From Cellulomonas sp. URHD0024 (GTDB lineage: Bacteria; Actinomycetota; Actinomycetes; Actinomycetales; Cellulomonadaceae), in contig NZ_KE384505.1 of NCBI RefSeq assembly GCF_000426185.1, forward strand, positions 1,741 to 65,740: a stretch of 64,000 nt of DNA, given 5' to 3'. Of this stretch, positions 45,204 through 56,136 are shown piece by piece. How positions within the stretch are numbered: position 1 is the stretch's first letter; the number at the start of each line of letters is the position of its first letter. The position numbers were made by a program, and so were the translations under genes. The notes beneath the pieces were generated by a model, which made no database searches, was not told the DNA's origin, and saw only the letters and a list, made by a program, of their open reading frames with translations.

Positions 45204-46838
45204 TCAGACGCGGGCCGGAGTCCTGGTGCGGGCCGAACCCGTCGTTCGCGGCGGCGGAGGTGGGTCTGCAGCCGGGAGCGTGACCGTGAACGTGGTTCCG
45301 GTGGTGGGCACCGCGCCTTCGCGACGAGCGCCCGAGGGCATCGACGAGCCGCGGTCGACGGCCCGCGTGCCCGCTCCGACCGCGATGGTGCCGCCGTGGG
45401 CGGTGACGACCGCATGGACGATGGCCAGTCCCAGGCCGGTCGACCCCGTGTTCCGGTTGCGCGACGCGTCGCCGCGGGTGAACCGCTGGAACAGGCTGTC
45501 GCGCAGGGCGGGCGGGATCCCCGGGCCGTCGTCGGCGACCTCCAGGATCACGCAGGACGCGTCCCGCCGGAGCCGCACGGTCACCTCGGTGCCGGCGGGG
45601 GTGTGCAGCCGGGCGTTCGAGAGCAGGTTGGCCAGCACCTGGCGGAGCCGGTCGGTGTCCCCGGCGACGAGCACGTCGTCGGGCGTCGCGTCCTCGACGA
45701 GGTCCAGGGACCAGGTGTGGTCCGGACCGGCCGCATGCGCGTCGGTCAGCGCGTCGATCGAGAGCAGGGCCAGGTCGACGGGGTCCGTGGCCAGCGGCCG
45801 GCCGGCGTCGAGACGCGCGAGCAGCAGCATGTCCTCCAGGAGCCCGGTCATCCGCACGGACTCGGACTCGACGCGCGACATGGCCTGCAGGGCGCCCGCG
45901 GGCAGCTCCTCGGGGGAGCGGCGCACCAGCTCGGCGTACCCGCGGATCGAGGCCAGCGGCGTGCGGAGCTCGTGCGAGGCGTCGGCGACGAACTGCCGCA
46001 CCTGCGACTCGGACTCGTGTCGGGCGGCGAGGGCCTGCTCGACGTGGCCGAGCAGCTGGTTCAGCGCGGCACCCACCTGGCCGACCTCGGTCGCGGGATC
46101 GGTGTCCGCGACCGGCACCCGGTCCGCGAGCACGACCTCGCCGCGGTCCAGCGGCAGCCGCGCGACGCGGTTGGCGGTCGTCACGACCCGGTCCAGCGGT
46201 CGCAGCTCGCGACGGACCAGCACCATCCCGGTGGCCGCGGCCACCATGAGCGCGAACGCCGCGACGACACCCTCGACCGCGACGTACTCGGTGACGATGC
46301 TCGTCACCGGCGCGAGCGGCATCGCCGTCGCCGAGACCGCGCCGTTCGGCTGGATGGTCGAGACGGCCCGGTAGTCGTCCATCCCGGTCAGCTCGACGGT
46401 GGTCGGCACGCCGTTGTCGGGGACCGCGAGCAGCTCGGCGATCTGCTCGTCGGTGAGCCGCACGAAGCCCCCGGCGGCGATGCGGGAGCCGGCGTTGCGG
46501 GCGTCGAGGCTGGCGGGATCCGTGCCCCGGGGCAGGTAGACGTTCACGGTCCCCGTGTCCTGGTAGGCGGGGGTCGTGCCGTTCTCGCCCGACGCGATCG
46601 GACCGGGCGGCGTGCGGTCGTCGTCGCCCCCGAGCGGGCTGCCCGGGGGCTGCAGGTGCACGTTCGCGCGGCCGTGGGCCATCAGGAGCTTCTCGTCCAG
46701 CTGGCCCACCAGGGAGCTGCGCAGGGCGAGCGTGGTGACCGTGCCCATGACGGCTGCGACCACGGCGACGAGCGCGACGACGGTGACCACCAGTCGCCGA
46801 CGCAACGTCCACCGCGGTCGCGACCCGAGCACGGGCAT
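45204..46838 (-). CDS. Sensor histidine kinase
   Basis: A 544-residue membrane kinase: a helix at about 14-38, an extracytoplasmic sensor region (about 39-180), a second helix (about 187-208), HAMP (about 210-275), the dimerisation domain with SHELRTPL holding phospho-acceptor His289, and the ATPase domain with NLLSNA, DDGPGIP and GSTGLGLAIV. It overlaps the response regulator stop by one base (TGATG). The layout resembles actinobacterial MprB/TrcS-like kinases. The signal is unknown. Confidence 0.93.
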   Translation of the reverse strand: MPVLGSRPRWTLRRRLVVTVVALVAVVAAVMGTVTTLALRSSLVGQLDEKLLMAHGRANVHLQPPGSPLGGDDDRTPPGPIASGENGTTPAYQDTGTVNVYLPRGTDPASLDARNAGSRIAAGGFVRLTDEQIAELLAVPDNGVPTTVELTGMDDYRAVSTIQPNGAVSATAMPLAPVTSIVTEYVAVEGVVAAFALMVAAATGMVLVRRELRPLDRVVTTANRVARLPLDRGEVVLADRVPVADTDPATEVGQVGAALNQLLGHVEQALAARHESESQVRQFVADASHELRTPLASIRGYAELVRRSPEELPAGALQAMSRVESESVRMTGLLEDMLLLARLDAGRPLATDPVDLALLSIDALTDAHAAGPDHTWSLDLVEDATPDDVLVAGDTDRLRQVLANLLSNARLHTPAGTEVTVRLRRDASCVILEVADDGPGIPPALRDSLFQRFTRGDASRNRNTGSTGLGLAIVHAVVTAHGGTIAVGAGTRAVDRGSSMPSGARREGAVPTTGTTFTVTLPAADPPPPPRTTGSARTRTPARV

Positions 46839-47575
46839 CAGACGGACGGCTTCAGCACATATCCCACGCCGCGCAGCGTGTGCAGCATCGGGGTGCGACC
46901 CTTGTCGATCTTGCGTCGCAGGTAGGACACGTACAGCTCGACGATGTTCGCCTGGCCGCCGAAGTCGTACTGCCAGACGCGGTCGAGGATCTGCGCCTTG
47001 GACAGCACCCGCTTCGGGTTGCGCATGAAGTAGCGCAGCAGCTCGAACTCGGTGGCGGTCAGGCGGACGTCCTCGCCACCGCGCGAGACCTCGTGGCTGT
47101 CCTCGTCCATCGTCAGGTCGCCGACCACGAGCACGGCCTCCTCGCGCGACGCCACAGACCCCGTCCGGCGCAGCAGGGCACGCAGCCGCGCGACGACCTC
47201 CTCGAGGCTGAACGGCTTGGTGACGTAGTCGTCGCCGCCCGCCGTGAGGCCGACGATGCGGTCCTCGACCGCGTCCTTCGCCGTCAGGAAGAGGACGGGC
47301 ACGTTGGGGTGCGTGGCGCGCACCCGCCGCAGCACGTCGATTCCGGACAGATCGGGCAGCATCACGTCCAGGACGATGACGTCAGGGTCGAGCGTCTTCG
47401 CGGCCTTGACCGCGGCGTGGCCCGTCAGGGCGTGGTCCACCTGCCAGCCCTCGTAGCGCAGGGCGGTGGACAACAGCTCGGCAAGAGTCGGCTCGTCGTC
47501 GACGACGAGCGCTCGAACGGGTGAACCGTCGGCTCGTGTCAACACGTCCGGGCGGCGGCTGATCGTGGTCGTCAT
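46838..47575 (-). CDS. OmpR/PhoB-family response regulator
   Basis: A 245-residue response regulator with an N-terminal receiver domain (phosphorylated Asp70 in VIVLDVMLPD; acidic pair in VVDDEP; Lys in TKPFSLEE) and a C-terminal winged helix (about 145-243: VRLTATEFELLRYFMRNPKRVLSKAQILDRVW, NIVELYVSYLRRKID). It is partnered by the kinase gene with which it overlaps by one base, and likely controls cell-envelope functions, given the neighbouring glycosyltransferases. That last point is inference. Confidence 0.93.
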   Translation of the reverse strand: MTTTISRRPDVLTRADGSPVRALVVDDEPTLAELLSTALRYEGWQVDHALTGHAAVKAAKTLDPDVIVLDVMLPDLSGIDVLRRVRATHPNVPVLFLTAKDAVEDRIVGLTAGGDDYVTKPFSLEEVVARLRALLRRTGSVASREEAVLVVGDLTMDEDSHEVSRGGEDVRLTATEFELLRYFMRNPKRVLSKAQILDRVWQYDFGGQANIVELYVSYLRRKIDKGRTPMLHTLRGVGYVLKPSV

Positions 47576-47642
47576 GCTCCGACGATCGGACCGTCACCTG
47601 AGGTGCGCCTGGGGCGTGCCTGTGAACAGTCTGAGAAATCCG

Positions 47643-48296
47643 TCAGCCCAGGGGGTGCGGCCGAACGTTCCCGGCGAGGGCCGCGGCAAGGATCGCCTCG
47701 ATCGCGAACTGGGTCGCGACGGGCAGGTCGACCTTCTCGTCGTCGAGGAGCCACTGGATCTGCAGACCGTCCATCACGCCGATGATCGAGCTGGCCGCGC
47801 AGTCGGCCAGCTCCTCGGTGACGGCGCCCTCTCCGACGGCCAGGAGAGCGGTCTTGATCTCGTCGCGCAGGACCCGGAAACGGTCCGTCACCCAGGCCCT
47901 CGCGGGGTGGTTCTCGGTGACAGACTCGCCGGTCAGGACGGTATAGCCCTGCACGATGCCCCGTCGGTCGACGTTCATCCGCGCGGTGCGCAGCAGGTGG
48001 TAGAACAGCTCGATGCCGCCGGGGATGTGCTGACCCTCGAGGTCGCGGACGTCCTCCTTGTCGCGGTACTCGAGCACCTCGACGAGCAGCTGTTCCTTGG
48101 ACCCGAAGTGGTGCAGGACGCCGGCGTGCGTGATGCCGACCTGCTCCGCGACGTCGGTCAGCGAGCCGCTCATGTAGCCCTTGGACCCGAAGGTGTTCGC
48201 GGCGGCGCGGAGGATCTCGGCCCTGCGCTCGGCGGTCGCCTGGCGGGGCTGGCGCGGCCTGCGGGTGCCTGCTGTCGGGGGAACGTCGTCGTCCAT
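47643..48296 (-). CDS. TetR-family transcriptional regulator of the GH3/Opp-type locus
   Basis: 217 residues from the ATG at 48296. The helix-turn-helix is at about residues 23-68 (RRAEILRAAANTFGSKGYMSGSLTDVAEQVGITHAGVLHHFGSK), close in type to the regulator at 8705. The start is chosen since TATGGT on the minus strand ends seven bases before it, making it leaderless; another ATG lies 12 bases upstream within that box. It is divergent from GH3 and the transporter, with a perfect 22-base palindrome between. Confidence 0.85.
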   Translation of the reverse strand: MDDDVPPTAGTRRPRQPRQATAERRAEILRAAANTFGSKGYMSGSLTDVAEQVGITHAGVLHHFGSKEQLLVEVLEYRDKEDVRDLEGQHIPGGIELFYHLLRTARMNVDRRGIVQGYTVLTGESVTENHPARAWVTDRFRVLRDEIKTALLAVGEGAVTEELADCAASSIIGVMDGLQIQWLLDDEKVDLPVATQFAIEAILAAALAGNVRPHPLG

Positions 48297-48322
48297 GACC
48301 GAAACCATACTGTGATCTTTGT

Positions 48323-48344
48323 ACTTACTGACAAGTCAGTAAGT
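48323..48344. promoter_or_regulatory. TetR operator (perfect 22-bp palindrome)
   Basis: Ten-base arms ACTTACTGAC and GTCAGTAAGT flank a central AA. The site is between the divergent TetR and GH3 genes and contains TTGTCA on the minus strand, a plausible -35 of the regulator's own promoter. Binding there would repress both directions. It differs from the operator proposed for the regulator at 8705. Confidence 0.85.
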
Positions 48345-48397
48345 TGTGCTTTGATGCTCGGCAGTAGACATCGTCGTCCCGATCGGAGATTGCCGCA

Positions 48398-50956
48398 GTG
48401 TCACTCGACACGGCCACCCAGCCGCCTACGGCTGAACGGCCCACCACCGGAGATGCCGCGCTGAGCGACCTGCTCTCGCGCCTCTCGCTCGAGGAGAAGG
48501 TACGCCTCGTCGTCGGTGCCGGCCTGTGGTCCACCACGGCAGTTCCGCACATCGGCCTTCGCGCCATGCACGTCTCGGACGGCCCCGCCGGTGTTCGCGG
48601 GATCTCGGACAGCGCCGACGAGACGTCCGCCTCCTTCCCAGCTCCCAGCGCGCTCGCCGCGACGTGGGACGTGGACCTGGCCGACGAGGTCGGTGCGGTG
48701 TTCGCCGCCGAGGCCCGCCGGCACGGCGTCGACGTGGTGCTCGCCCCGCAGGTCAACCTGCAGCGCACCCCGGTCGGCGGCCGGCACTTCGAGTGCTACT
48801 CCGAGGACCCGCTGCTCACCGGCGCGATCGCGGTGCACGTCGTGAAGTCCGCTCAGGACCGCGGCGTGGGCATGTGCATCAAGCACTTCGTCGCCAACGA
48901 CTCCGAGACGGAGCGCACCAGCTACCTGGCCCGCGTCGACGAGCGCACGCTGCGCGAGGTCTACCTGGCCCCGTTCGAGCAGCTCGTGCTGGACGCGCAG
49001 GCCTGGTCCGTCATGGGCGCCTACTCGGGCGTCGACGACGGCGTCACCGCCGCCCCCGTGCTGGAGCACCGACCGCTGCTCACCGGCGTCCTCAAGGACG
49101 AGTGGGGCTTCGACGGTGTCGTGGTCAGCGACTGGGTGGCCACCAAGTCCGTGGTCGGCGCCGCCGAGGGCGGACTCGACCTGCAGATGCCCGGACCGGA
49201 CGGCCCCTGGGGCGACGGCCTGCTGGACGCGGTCCGCTCCGGCGACGTGAGCGAGTCCCTCCTGGACGACAAGGTCCTGCGGCTCCTGCGCATGGCGCAG
49301 CGGGTCGGCGCGCTCGACAGCCTCGAGCCTTCCGGCCACCTGCGCGACGAGGTCGGTGACGTCGACGTCCGTGAGGTGCTCCGTCGCCTCGTCTCGCACT
49401 CGATGGTCGTGCTCCGCGACGACGAGCACGCGCTCCCGGTCGCACCCGAGGGCGTCTCCCGTATCGCACTTCTGGGCCCGAACGCGGTCCATCCCTTCCA
49501 GCAAGGGGGCGGCTCCGGCTTTGTCAGGCCGGACCGCTCGTCCACCCCTCAGGACGCGTTGGCGGCGGCTTTCAGCCGCGCCGATGTCGCGGTCGAGGTC
49601 GACATGCACGCCGGTGCGGTCTCCCGCCTGCTGCCCCCTGCGCTGGATCTTGCCGGTCGTTGCACCACCCCGGAGGGCCGCGTCGGCGCCCAGGGTGAGC
49701 TGCTCGACGCGGACGGTGCCGTGCTCGCCACGGCGGACGTGACCGAGTGGAACGGCTGGCTGCGGGAGGTGCCCGGACCCGCTGCCGCGCTCCGCATCCG
49801 CACCACCGTCAGGCTCGACGAGCCCGGCCGGCACGAGGTCGGTGTCGGCACCGTGGGCAAGCACGTCATCACGATCGCCGGGCAGGTCCTCTCGACCAGC
49901 GACGTCGTCGTCGGCGCCGAGGTCATCCTCGACTCGAGCGTGAACCAGCCGGTTCCGGTCACGCTCGTGATCGACGTGACCGAGCCGACCACGGTCGAGG
50001 TCGACGCACTGGTGCAGGCCGTCCACCCCGTGGGCTACGGGAGCTTCGCGCGGGCCGAGCTGGTGCACCGCACCCCGGGCACCTCGCCGGACGAGCTGCT
50101 GGCCGTCGCTGTCGAGGCCGCCGCCGCCGCTGACCTGGCGATCGTCGTCATCGGGACGAACGAGGAGATCGAGTCCGAGGGCTACGACCGCACGAGCCTG
50201 GCTCTGCCCGGCACGCAGAACGCGCTCGTCAAGGCCACGCTCGCCGCGAACCCGAACACCATCGTCGTGGTGAACGCCGGCGCGCCCGTGATCCTGCCCT
50301 GGCTCGACGAGGTCCCCTGCGTCATCTGGGCGTGGCTCGGCGGCCAGGAATGGCCCGAGGCGCTCGCAGACGTGCTCACCGGCGTCACCGAGCCGTCGGG
50401 ACGCCTGCCGTGGACGCTGCCCGCGCACGAGACCGATGTTCCCGTGCCGAATGCTCAACCGGTCGACGGGGCCGTCGATTACTTCGAGGGTGTGCACGTC
50501 GGCTACCGCTCCTGGCTCTCCCTCGGTCGCACGCCCGCAGCACAGTTCGGTCACGGTCTCGGCTGGACCACGTGGGAGTACGAAACCGTGACGCATACTT
50601 TCGACGGCAAGGGGGGGATCGTGCTGGACGTTGTCGTCCACAACACAGGAACCCGCGCCGGTCGCGAGGTCGTCCAGGCTTACGTCGAGCCGCCCGAGAA
50701 CTCGCCTGCTGGCGAGCGTCCGGTGCGGTGGCTCGGCGGATTCAGTGTCGTGCACGCCGCTCCCGGCGCGCACGAACGAGTCCAGGTTCGGGTGGACGCT
50801 CGTGCGTTCCGTACCTGGGACACGGCACAGCCCGGTTGGGTCACCCCGGCCGGTACCTACCCGATCCGCGTCGGTCGTTCGTCAGGCGACCTACGCATCG
50901 CGGTGGACGTGGACCTCGCGGGGTCCTCGCCCACCGGGCCAGACCCACACCTGTAG
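48398..50956 (+). CDS. Glycoside hydrolase family 3 beta-glucosidase with PA14 insert
   Basis: 852 residues without signal peptide. The GH3 N-domain has KHFVANDSETER and nucleophile Asp245 in GVVVSDWV. The C-domain is split by a PA14-like beta-domain (about residues 400-545), and a fibronectin-III-like domain ends the protein (about 740-840). A PA14 insert often narrows the substrate range of GH3 enzymes. CGGAG lies nine bases before the GTG at 48398. It is followed by an oligosaccharide-type ABC operon on the same strand, so it probably cleaves the imported sugar. Confidence 0.92.
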   Translation: MSLDTATQPPTAERPTTGDAALSDLLSRLSLEEKVRLVVGAGLWSTTAVPHIGLRAMHVSDGPAGVRGISDSADETSASFPAPSALAATWDVDLADEVGAVFAAEARRHGVDVVLAPQVNLQRTPVGGRHFECYSEDPLLTGAIAVHVVKSAQDRGVGMCIKHFVANDSETERTSYLARVDERTLREVYLAPFEQLVLDAQAWSVMGAYSGVDDGVTAAPVLEHRPLLTGVLKDEWGFDGVVVSDWVATKSVVGAAEGGLDLQMPGPDGPWGDGLLDAVRSGDVSESLLDDKVLRLLRMAQRVGALDSLEPSGHLRDEVGDVDVREVLRRLVSHSMVVLRDDEHALPVAPEGVSRIALLGPNAVHPFQQGGGSGFVRPDRSSTPQDALAAAFSRADVAVEVDMHAGAVSRLLPPALDLAGRCTTPEGRVGAQGELLDADGAVLATADVTEWNGWLREVPGPAAALRIRTTVRLDEPGRHEVGVGTVGKHVITIAGQVLSTSDVVVGAEVILDSSVNQPVPVTLVIDVTEPTTVEVDALVQAVHPVGYGSFARAELVHRTPGTSPDELLAVAVEAAAAADLAIVVIGTNEEIESEGYDRTSLALPGTQNALVKATLAANPNTIVVVNAGAPVILPWLDEVPCVIWAWLGGQEWPEALADVLTGVTEPSGRLPWTLPAHETDVPVPNAQPVDGAVDYFEGVHVGYRSWLSLGRTPAAQFGHGLGWTTWEYETVTHTFDGKGGIVLDVVVHNTGTRAGREVVQAYVEPPENSPAGERPVRWLGGFSVVHAAPGAHERVQVRVDARAFRTWDTAQPGWVTPAGTYPIRVGRSSGDLRIAVDVDLAGSSPTGPDPHL

Positions 50957-51076
50957 TACTTGCTTCTCCCGCACCACCGCACGACGGACGATCCGCAGTC
51001 GTTCGGCACGACCCCCTGCCAGTCCGTTCCACAGCACGACACCCGTATGTACCCCAGCAGTGCAAGGAGGCACTCC

Positions 51077-52762
51077 GTGAGAACACGTAAGCTCGCAACA
51101 ATGATGGCCGGCATGGCCACGATCGCCCTGCTCGCCACCGCCTGCAGCTCGGGCGACGACAGCGGCGACAAGTCCAGCTCGACCACCGGTCCGGCCGCGT
51201 CCAACGCTGTCCTGACCATCGGCATGCCGAACAACACGCAGACGAACAACCAGAACCCGTTCGCCACCGGCGCGTCGATCACGTCGCTCGGCTACGCGAC
51301 GGTCATCTACGAACCCCTCATGCTGCCCAACGAGGCTCAGCCCTCCGCGGCGCCGGAGCCGTGGCTCGCCGACTCGATCACCTGGAACGACGACTTCACG
51401 TCGGCCGTCGTCAAGATCCACCCGGGTATCAAGTGGTCGGACGGCGAGGCCTTCACGGCCGACGACGTCGCCTTCTCGCTGAACCTGCGCAAGACGAACG
51501 ACGCCATCAACTCTGAGGGTCTGCCGTACGCCGACGTCACGAAGACGGACGACTCGACGGTCACGGTCACCTTCAAGAGCGGCCAGTTCGTCAACCAGGC
51601 GAAGTTCGCCAAGATCATCATGGTGCCGGAGCACATCTGGTCCAAGATCGCGGACCCGACGAAGGACCCCAACCTCAAGCCCGTCGGCACCGGCCCGTAC
51701 ACGCTGACGTCCTGGACGCCGCAGGCGGCCACCCTGGACATCAACAAGGACTACTGGGGCACCAAGCCGCAGGTCCACCAGCTGCGCTACTCGTCGTACG
51801 CGAACAACACGGCGCTCACCACGGCCCTCACCACCGGTGAGGTCCAGTGGGGCTGGACCTTCATCGCTGACTACGAGAAGGTCTACATCGCCAAGGACCC
51901 GACGAACTACCACCAGTGGGCGGCCGCCGGCCTCGGCATCGACGCGCTGTTCATGAACCAGACCAAGAAGCCGTTCAACAACCTGGCGTTCCGTCAGGCG
52001 CTGAACACGGCGCTGGACCGTGAGAACATCACCAAGATCGCGACGTCGGGCGTCAACCCGGTTCTCGAGAACGTCACCGGTCTGCCGCTCCCCGCGGGCA
52101 AGGACTTCGTGTCCCCTGCCTACGAGGGCAAGAACTACGCGTCCAGCGTGGACGACGCCAAGGCCATCCTCACGGCCGCCGGCTACACCTGGAACGGCGA
52201 CGCGCTCATCGACCCCGATGGTGAGCCCGTCAAGTTCGCGATCACGGACCCGACCGGTTGGAACGACTACAACACGGCTCAGGACCTCCTCGTCGCCACG
52301 GCCAAGGAGCTCGGCGCGGACGCGTCGGCCCTGAAGCCGCCGTCGGACAACTGGTTCCAGGATGTCCCGCTGGGCAACTTCGACGCGGCCTACCACTGGA
52401 CCGACAGTGGCGCCACGCCGTACGACACCTACGCGGACATCTTCGACCCGTCCTACAACGTGGCGATCGGCGAGACGGCCAACTGGAACTTCGGGCGCTA
52501 CTCGAACGACGCCGTTGCGGCCGACTTCAAGACGTACGCCAGCAGCGCCGACGCCAGTGCGCGTGACGCGGCGCTCGCGAACATCCAGAAGACCTTCGTC
52601 GAGGACGTCCCCGGTATCGCGCTCTGGTCGCGTCCGCAGACGGCGCAGTACTCGTCGAAGAACTACGTCGGCTGGCCTGACGCGGACAACCCGTACGCCG
52701 CGCCGCAGCCGACGCGGTTCGGTGCCGAGAAGGTCATCCTGTCGCTCAAGCCCGCGAGCTGA
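51077..52762 (+). CDS. Opp/Dpp-type ABC transporter substrate-binding lipoprotein
   Basis: A 561-residue family 5 extracellular solute-binding protein. The signal peptide ends in LATAC with the lipidated Cys23. The mature start after a Ser/Asp linker, and the blocks WNDDFTSAVVKIHPGIKWSDGEAFTADDV and FRQALNTALDREN, are typical. The GTG at 51077 follows AAGGAGG by six bases. Although this family is named for peptides, related proteins bind cello- and other beta-oligosaccharides (for example in Thermotoga), and the GH3 neighbour supports a sugar ligand. Confidence 0.92.
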   Translation: MRTRKLATMMAGMATIALLATACSSGDDSGDKSSSTTGPAASNAVLTIGMPNNTQTNNQNPFATGASITSLGYATVIYEPLMLPNEAQPSAAPEPWLADSITWNDDFTSAVVKIHPGIKWSDGEAFTADDVAFSLNLRKTNDAINSEGLPYADVTKTDDSTVTVTFKSGQFVNQAKFAKIIMVPEHIWSKIADPTKDPNLKPVGTGPYTLTSWTPQAATLDINKDYWGTKPQVHQLRYSSYANNTALTTALTTGEVQWGWTFIADYEKVYIAKDPTNYHQWAAAGLGIDALFMNQTKKPFNNLAFRQALNTALDRENITKIATSGVNPVLENVTGLPLPAGKDFVSPAYEGKNYASSVDDAKAILTAAGYTWNGDALIDPDGEPVKFAITDPTGWNDYNTAQDLLVATAKELGADASALKPPSDNWFQDVPLGNFDAAYHWTDSGATPYDTYADIFDPSYNVAIGETANWNFGRYSNDAVAADFKTYASSADASARDAALANIQKTFVEDVPGIALWSRPQTAQYSSKNYVGWPDADNPYAAPQPTRFGAEKVILSLKPAS

Positions 52763-52828
52763 ACCGACTGATGATCGAGCGGGTTGTCGTCCCGGTTCGT
52801 ACGCGATGATGGCCTGACGACATGACGA

Positions 52829-52868
52829 CCGCGGGTGCGGTGGGGGTGTCCCTCCACCGCACCCGCGG
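52829..52868 (+). promoter_or_regulatory. Strong hairpin between binding protein and rest of operon
   Basis: Fifteen-base arms CCGCGGGTGCGGTGG and its exact complement (52829-52843, 52854-52868) enclose a ten-base loop, 66 bases after the binding-protein stop. It is likely a partial terminator or 3' stabiliser that keeps the binding protein more abundant than the membrane parts. Confidence 0.75.
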
Positions 52869-52914
52869 CCCGCAACCCCCCGTACCACGACGAACGTCCT
52901 CCCCAGGTGAGCTG

Positions 52915-54074
<1,160 letters not shown>

Positions 54075-54078
<4 letters not shown>

Positions 54079-55055
54079 GATTCTTCGTTCGCCGCATCGT
54101 CTTCTACGCCGTCACGTTCTGGGCGGCAGTGACGCTGAACTTCTTCATCCCGCGCATGCTGCCGGGCGACCCGGTCAGCGCGCTCATGGCGCGCTTCCAG
54201 GGGCAGATCGACTCGCACGCCAAGCACGCGCTGGAGGTCCTCCTCGGCCTGGACAAGCAGACCTCGCTCTGGCAGCAGTACGTCGACTACTGGCAGCTGC
54301 TCCTGCACGGCGACCTGGGTCGTTCGTTCACCTACTTCCCGACGCCCGTTGCGCAGATCGTGTCGCAGGCACTCCCGTGGACCATCGGCCTCGTGGGCTT
54401 CGCGACGATCATCGCGTTCTCGCTCGGCACGATCATCGGCCGGTCGATCGGCTGGAAGCGTGGCACCTGGGCCGACTCGGCGCTGCCCATCTCGGCCTTC
54501 TTCTCGGCGGTCCCGTACTTCTGGCTGGCCCTGATCTGCATCTCGTTCTTCGCGGTCCGGCTCGGCTGGTTCCCGACGAACGGGAGCTACGACCGGTCGA
54601 TGGTCCCCAACTGGTCATGGGAGTTCATCGGGTCCGTCATCTACTACGGCTTCCTCCCTGCGGCGACGATCGTCATCGCCTCGATCTCCGGGTGGATCCT
54701 CGGTATGCGCAACATGATGGTCACGGTGTCCTCCGAGGACTACGTGACGGTCGCGCAGGCCAAGGGCCTCAAGGAGCGGAAGGTGAAGACGCAGTACGCC
54801 TCGCGGAACGCGATCCTCCCGCAGGTGTCCAGCTTCGCGCTCTCGCTCGGCTTCGTCGTCGGTGGCACCCTGATCATGGAGTCGGTGTTCTCCTACCAGG
54901 GCATCGGCGCGACGCTCTTCACCGCGGTGTCGTCGCACGACTACCCGCTCATGCAGGGGTGCTTCCTGGTCATCACCCTCGCCGTCCTCGTCATGAACAT
55001 CATCGCCGACTTCGTCTACGCCGCGCTCGACCCGCGGACCCGGCAGGAGGGCTGA
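54075..55055 (+). CDS. Opp-type ABC transporter permease (OppB/DppB-like)
   Basis: A 326-residue permease with six helices. The conserved start [35 protein letters not shown] is diagnostic. The EAA-type loop is [37 protein letters not shown] at 54062-54067 precedes the ATG. It ends one base before the next permease. Confidence 0.95.
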
Positions 55056-55056
55056 C

Positions 55057-56136
55057 ATGGCCATCGACCTCACTCTGCTGGAAGACACGCCGGACGTCAC
55101 CACGGCGGAGACCACCACCTCCGGCAAGCGGCGGTTCGTCTTCCTGCGCAACTCGAAGTCGTTCACGGGCTTCGCGATCATCGCGTTCTTCGTGTTCCTT
55201 GCCATCTTCGGCAAGATGATCGCGCCCTACGACCCGAACGCGCTGAGCACGGACCTGCTGATGGCCCCGTCGTCCTCGCACTGGTTCGGCACCAACCAGC
55301 TGGGCCAGGACATCCTGTCGCAGATCATCATCGGCACCCGCAGCGTCGTGATCGTCGGCCTCGTCGCCGGCGTCGGCGCGACAGCGATCGGTGTGCTGGT
55401 CGGTGTGACGTCGGGCTACATCGGCGGGATCGGCGACGAAGGTCTGTCGATGCTGGCCAACGTCTTCCTCGTGATCCCCCAGCTGCCGCTGATCATCATC
55501 ATCGCGGGCCAGCTGCCCTCGGCCGGTGGCCTCACGGTCGCCGCGGTCATCGCGCTCACCGGTTGGGCCTGGGGTGCGCGCGTGCTCCGTGCCCAGACGC
55601 TGTCGTTGCGACGACGGGACTTCGTCGAGGCCTCGCGCGCCAGCGGAGAGAGCACCTGGCGCATCATCACCGCGGAGATCATGCCGAACCTCACGGCGAT
55701 CATCGCCTCGGGCTTCGTCGCGACCGTGGTGTTCGCCGTGCTTACCCAGACCACCCTCGCGTTCATCGGCATCGGTGACCCGTACGACTGGAACTGGGGC
55801 ACGATCCTCTACGGGGCGCAGAACAACGGCGCGCTGGACCGCGGCGCCTGGTGGTGGTTCGTGCCGGCCGGTCTGTGCATCGCCCTCGTCGGCATGGCCC
55901 TCACGCTCGTGAACTTCGGGATCGACGAGTTCGTCAACCCGCGGCTTCGCAGCATCGGCATGAACGCCCGCACCCTGCGCAAGCGCGGCATCCGTCCTCG
56001 CATCGGCTTCACGCCGGTCGTGTACGAGGCGCCGGGCGCATCGGCGCGGAAGACAGAACTCAACCACTCCGAAGAGCTCGCGGTGCAGGGCATCGACTCC
56101 GCGAACGGTCGGCACAGCAAGGAGAACCGGGCATGA
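55057..56136 (+). CDS. Opp-type ABC transporter permease (OppC/DppC-like)
   Basis: A 359-residue permease with an N-terminal OppC_N-type helix, a GTNQLGQDILSQIIIGTRSV segment typical of the DppC family, and the EAA loop RRRDFVEASRASGESTWRIITAEIMPNL. The C-terminal tail of about 60 residues is cytosolic and longer than usual. The stop overlaps the next ATPase start by four bases. Confidence 0.95.
   Translation: MAIDLTLLEDTPDVTTAETTTSGKRRFVFLRNSKSFTGFAIIAFFVFLAIFGKMIAPYDPNALSTDLLMAPSSSHWFGTNQLGQDILSQIIIGTRSVVIVGLVAGVGATAIGVLVGVTSGYIGGIGDEGLSMLANVFLVIPQLPLIIIIAGQLPSAGGLTVAAVIALTGWAWGARVLRAQTLSLRRRDFVEASRASGESTWRIITAEIMPNLTAIIASGFVATVVFAVLTQTTLAFIGIGDPYDWNWGTILYGAQNNGALDRGAWWWFVPAGLCIALVGMALTLVNFGIDEFVNPRLRSIGMNARTLRKRGIRPRIGFTPVVYEAPGASARKTELNHSEELAVQGIDSANGRHSKENRA

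Noticed and set aside
48401..50773. A 790-codon frame antisense to the third GH3 gene
   Set aside because: No protein-like motifs, and composition expected from the reverse of a GC3-rich gene.
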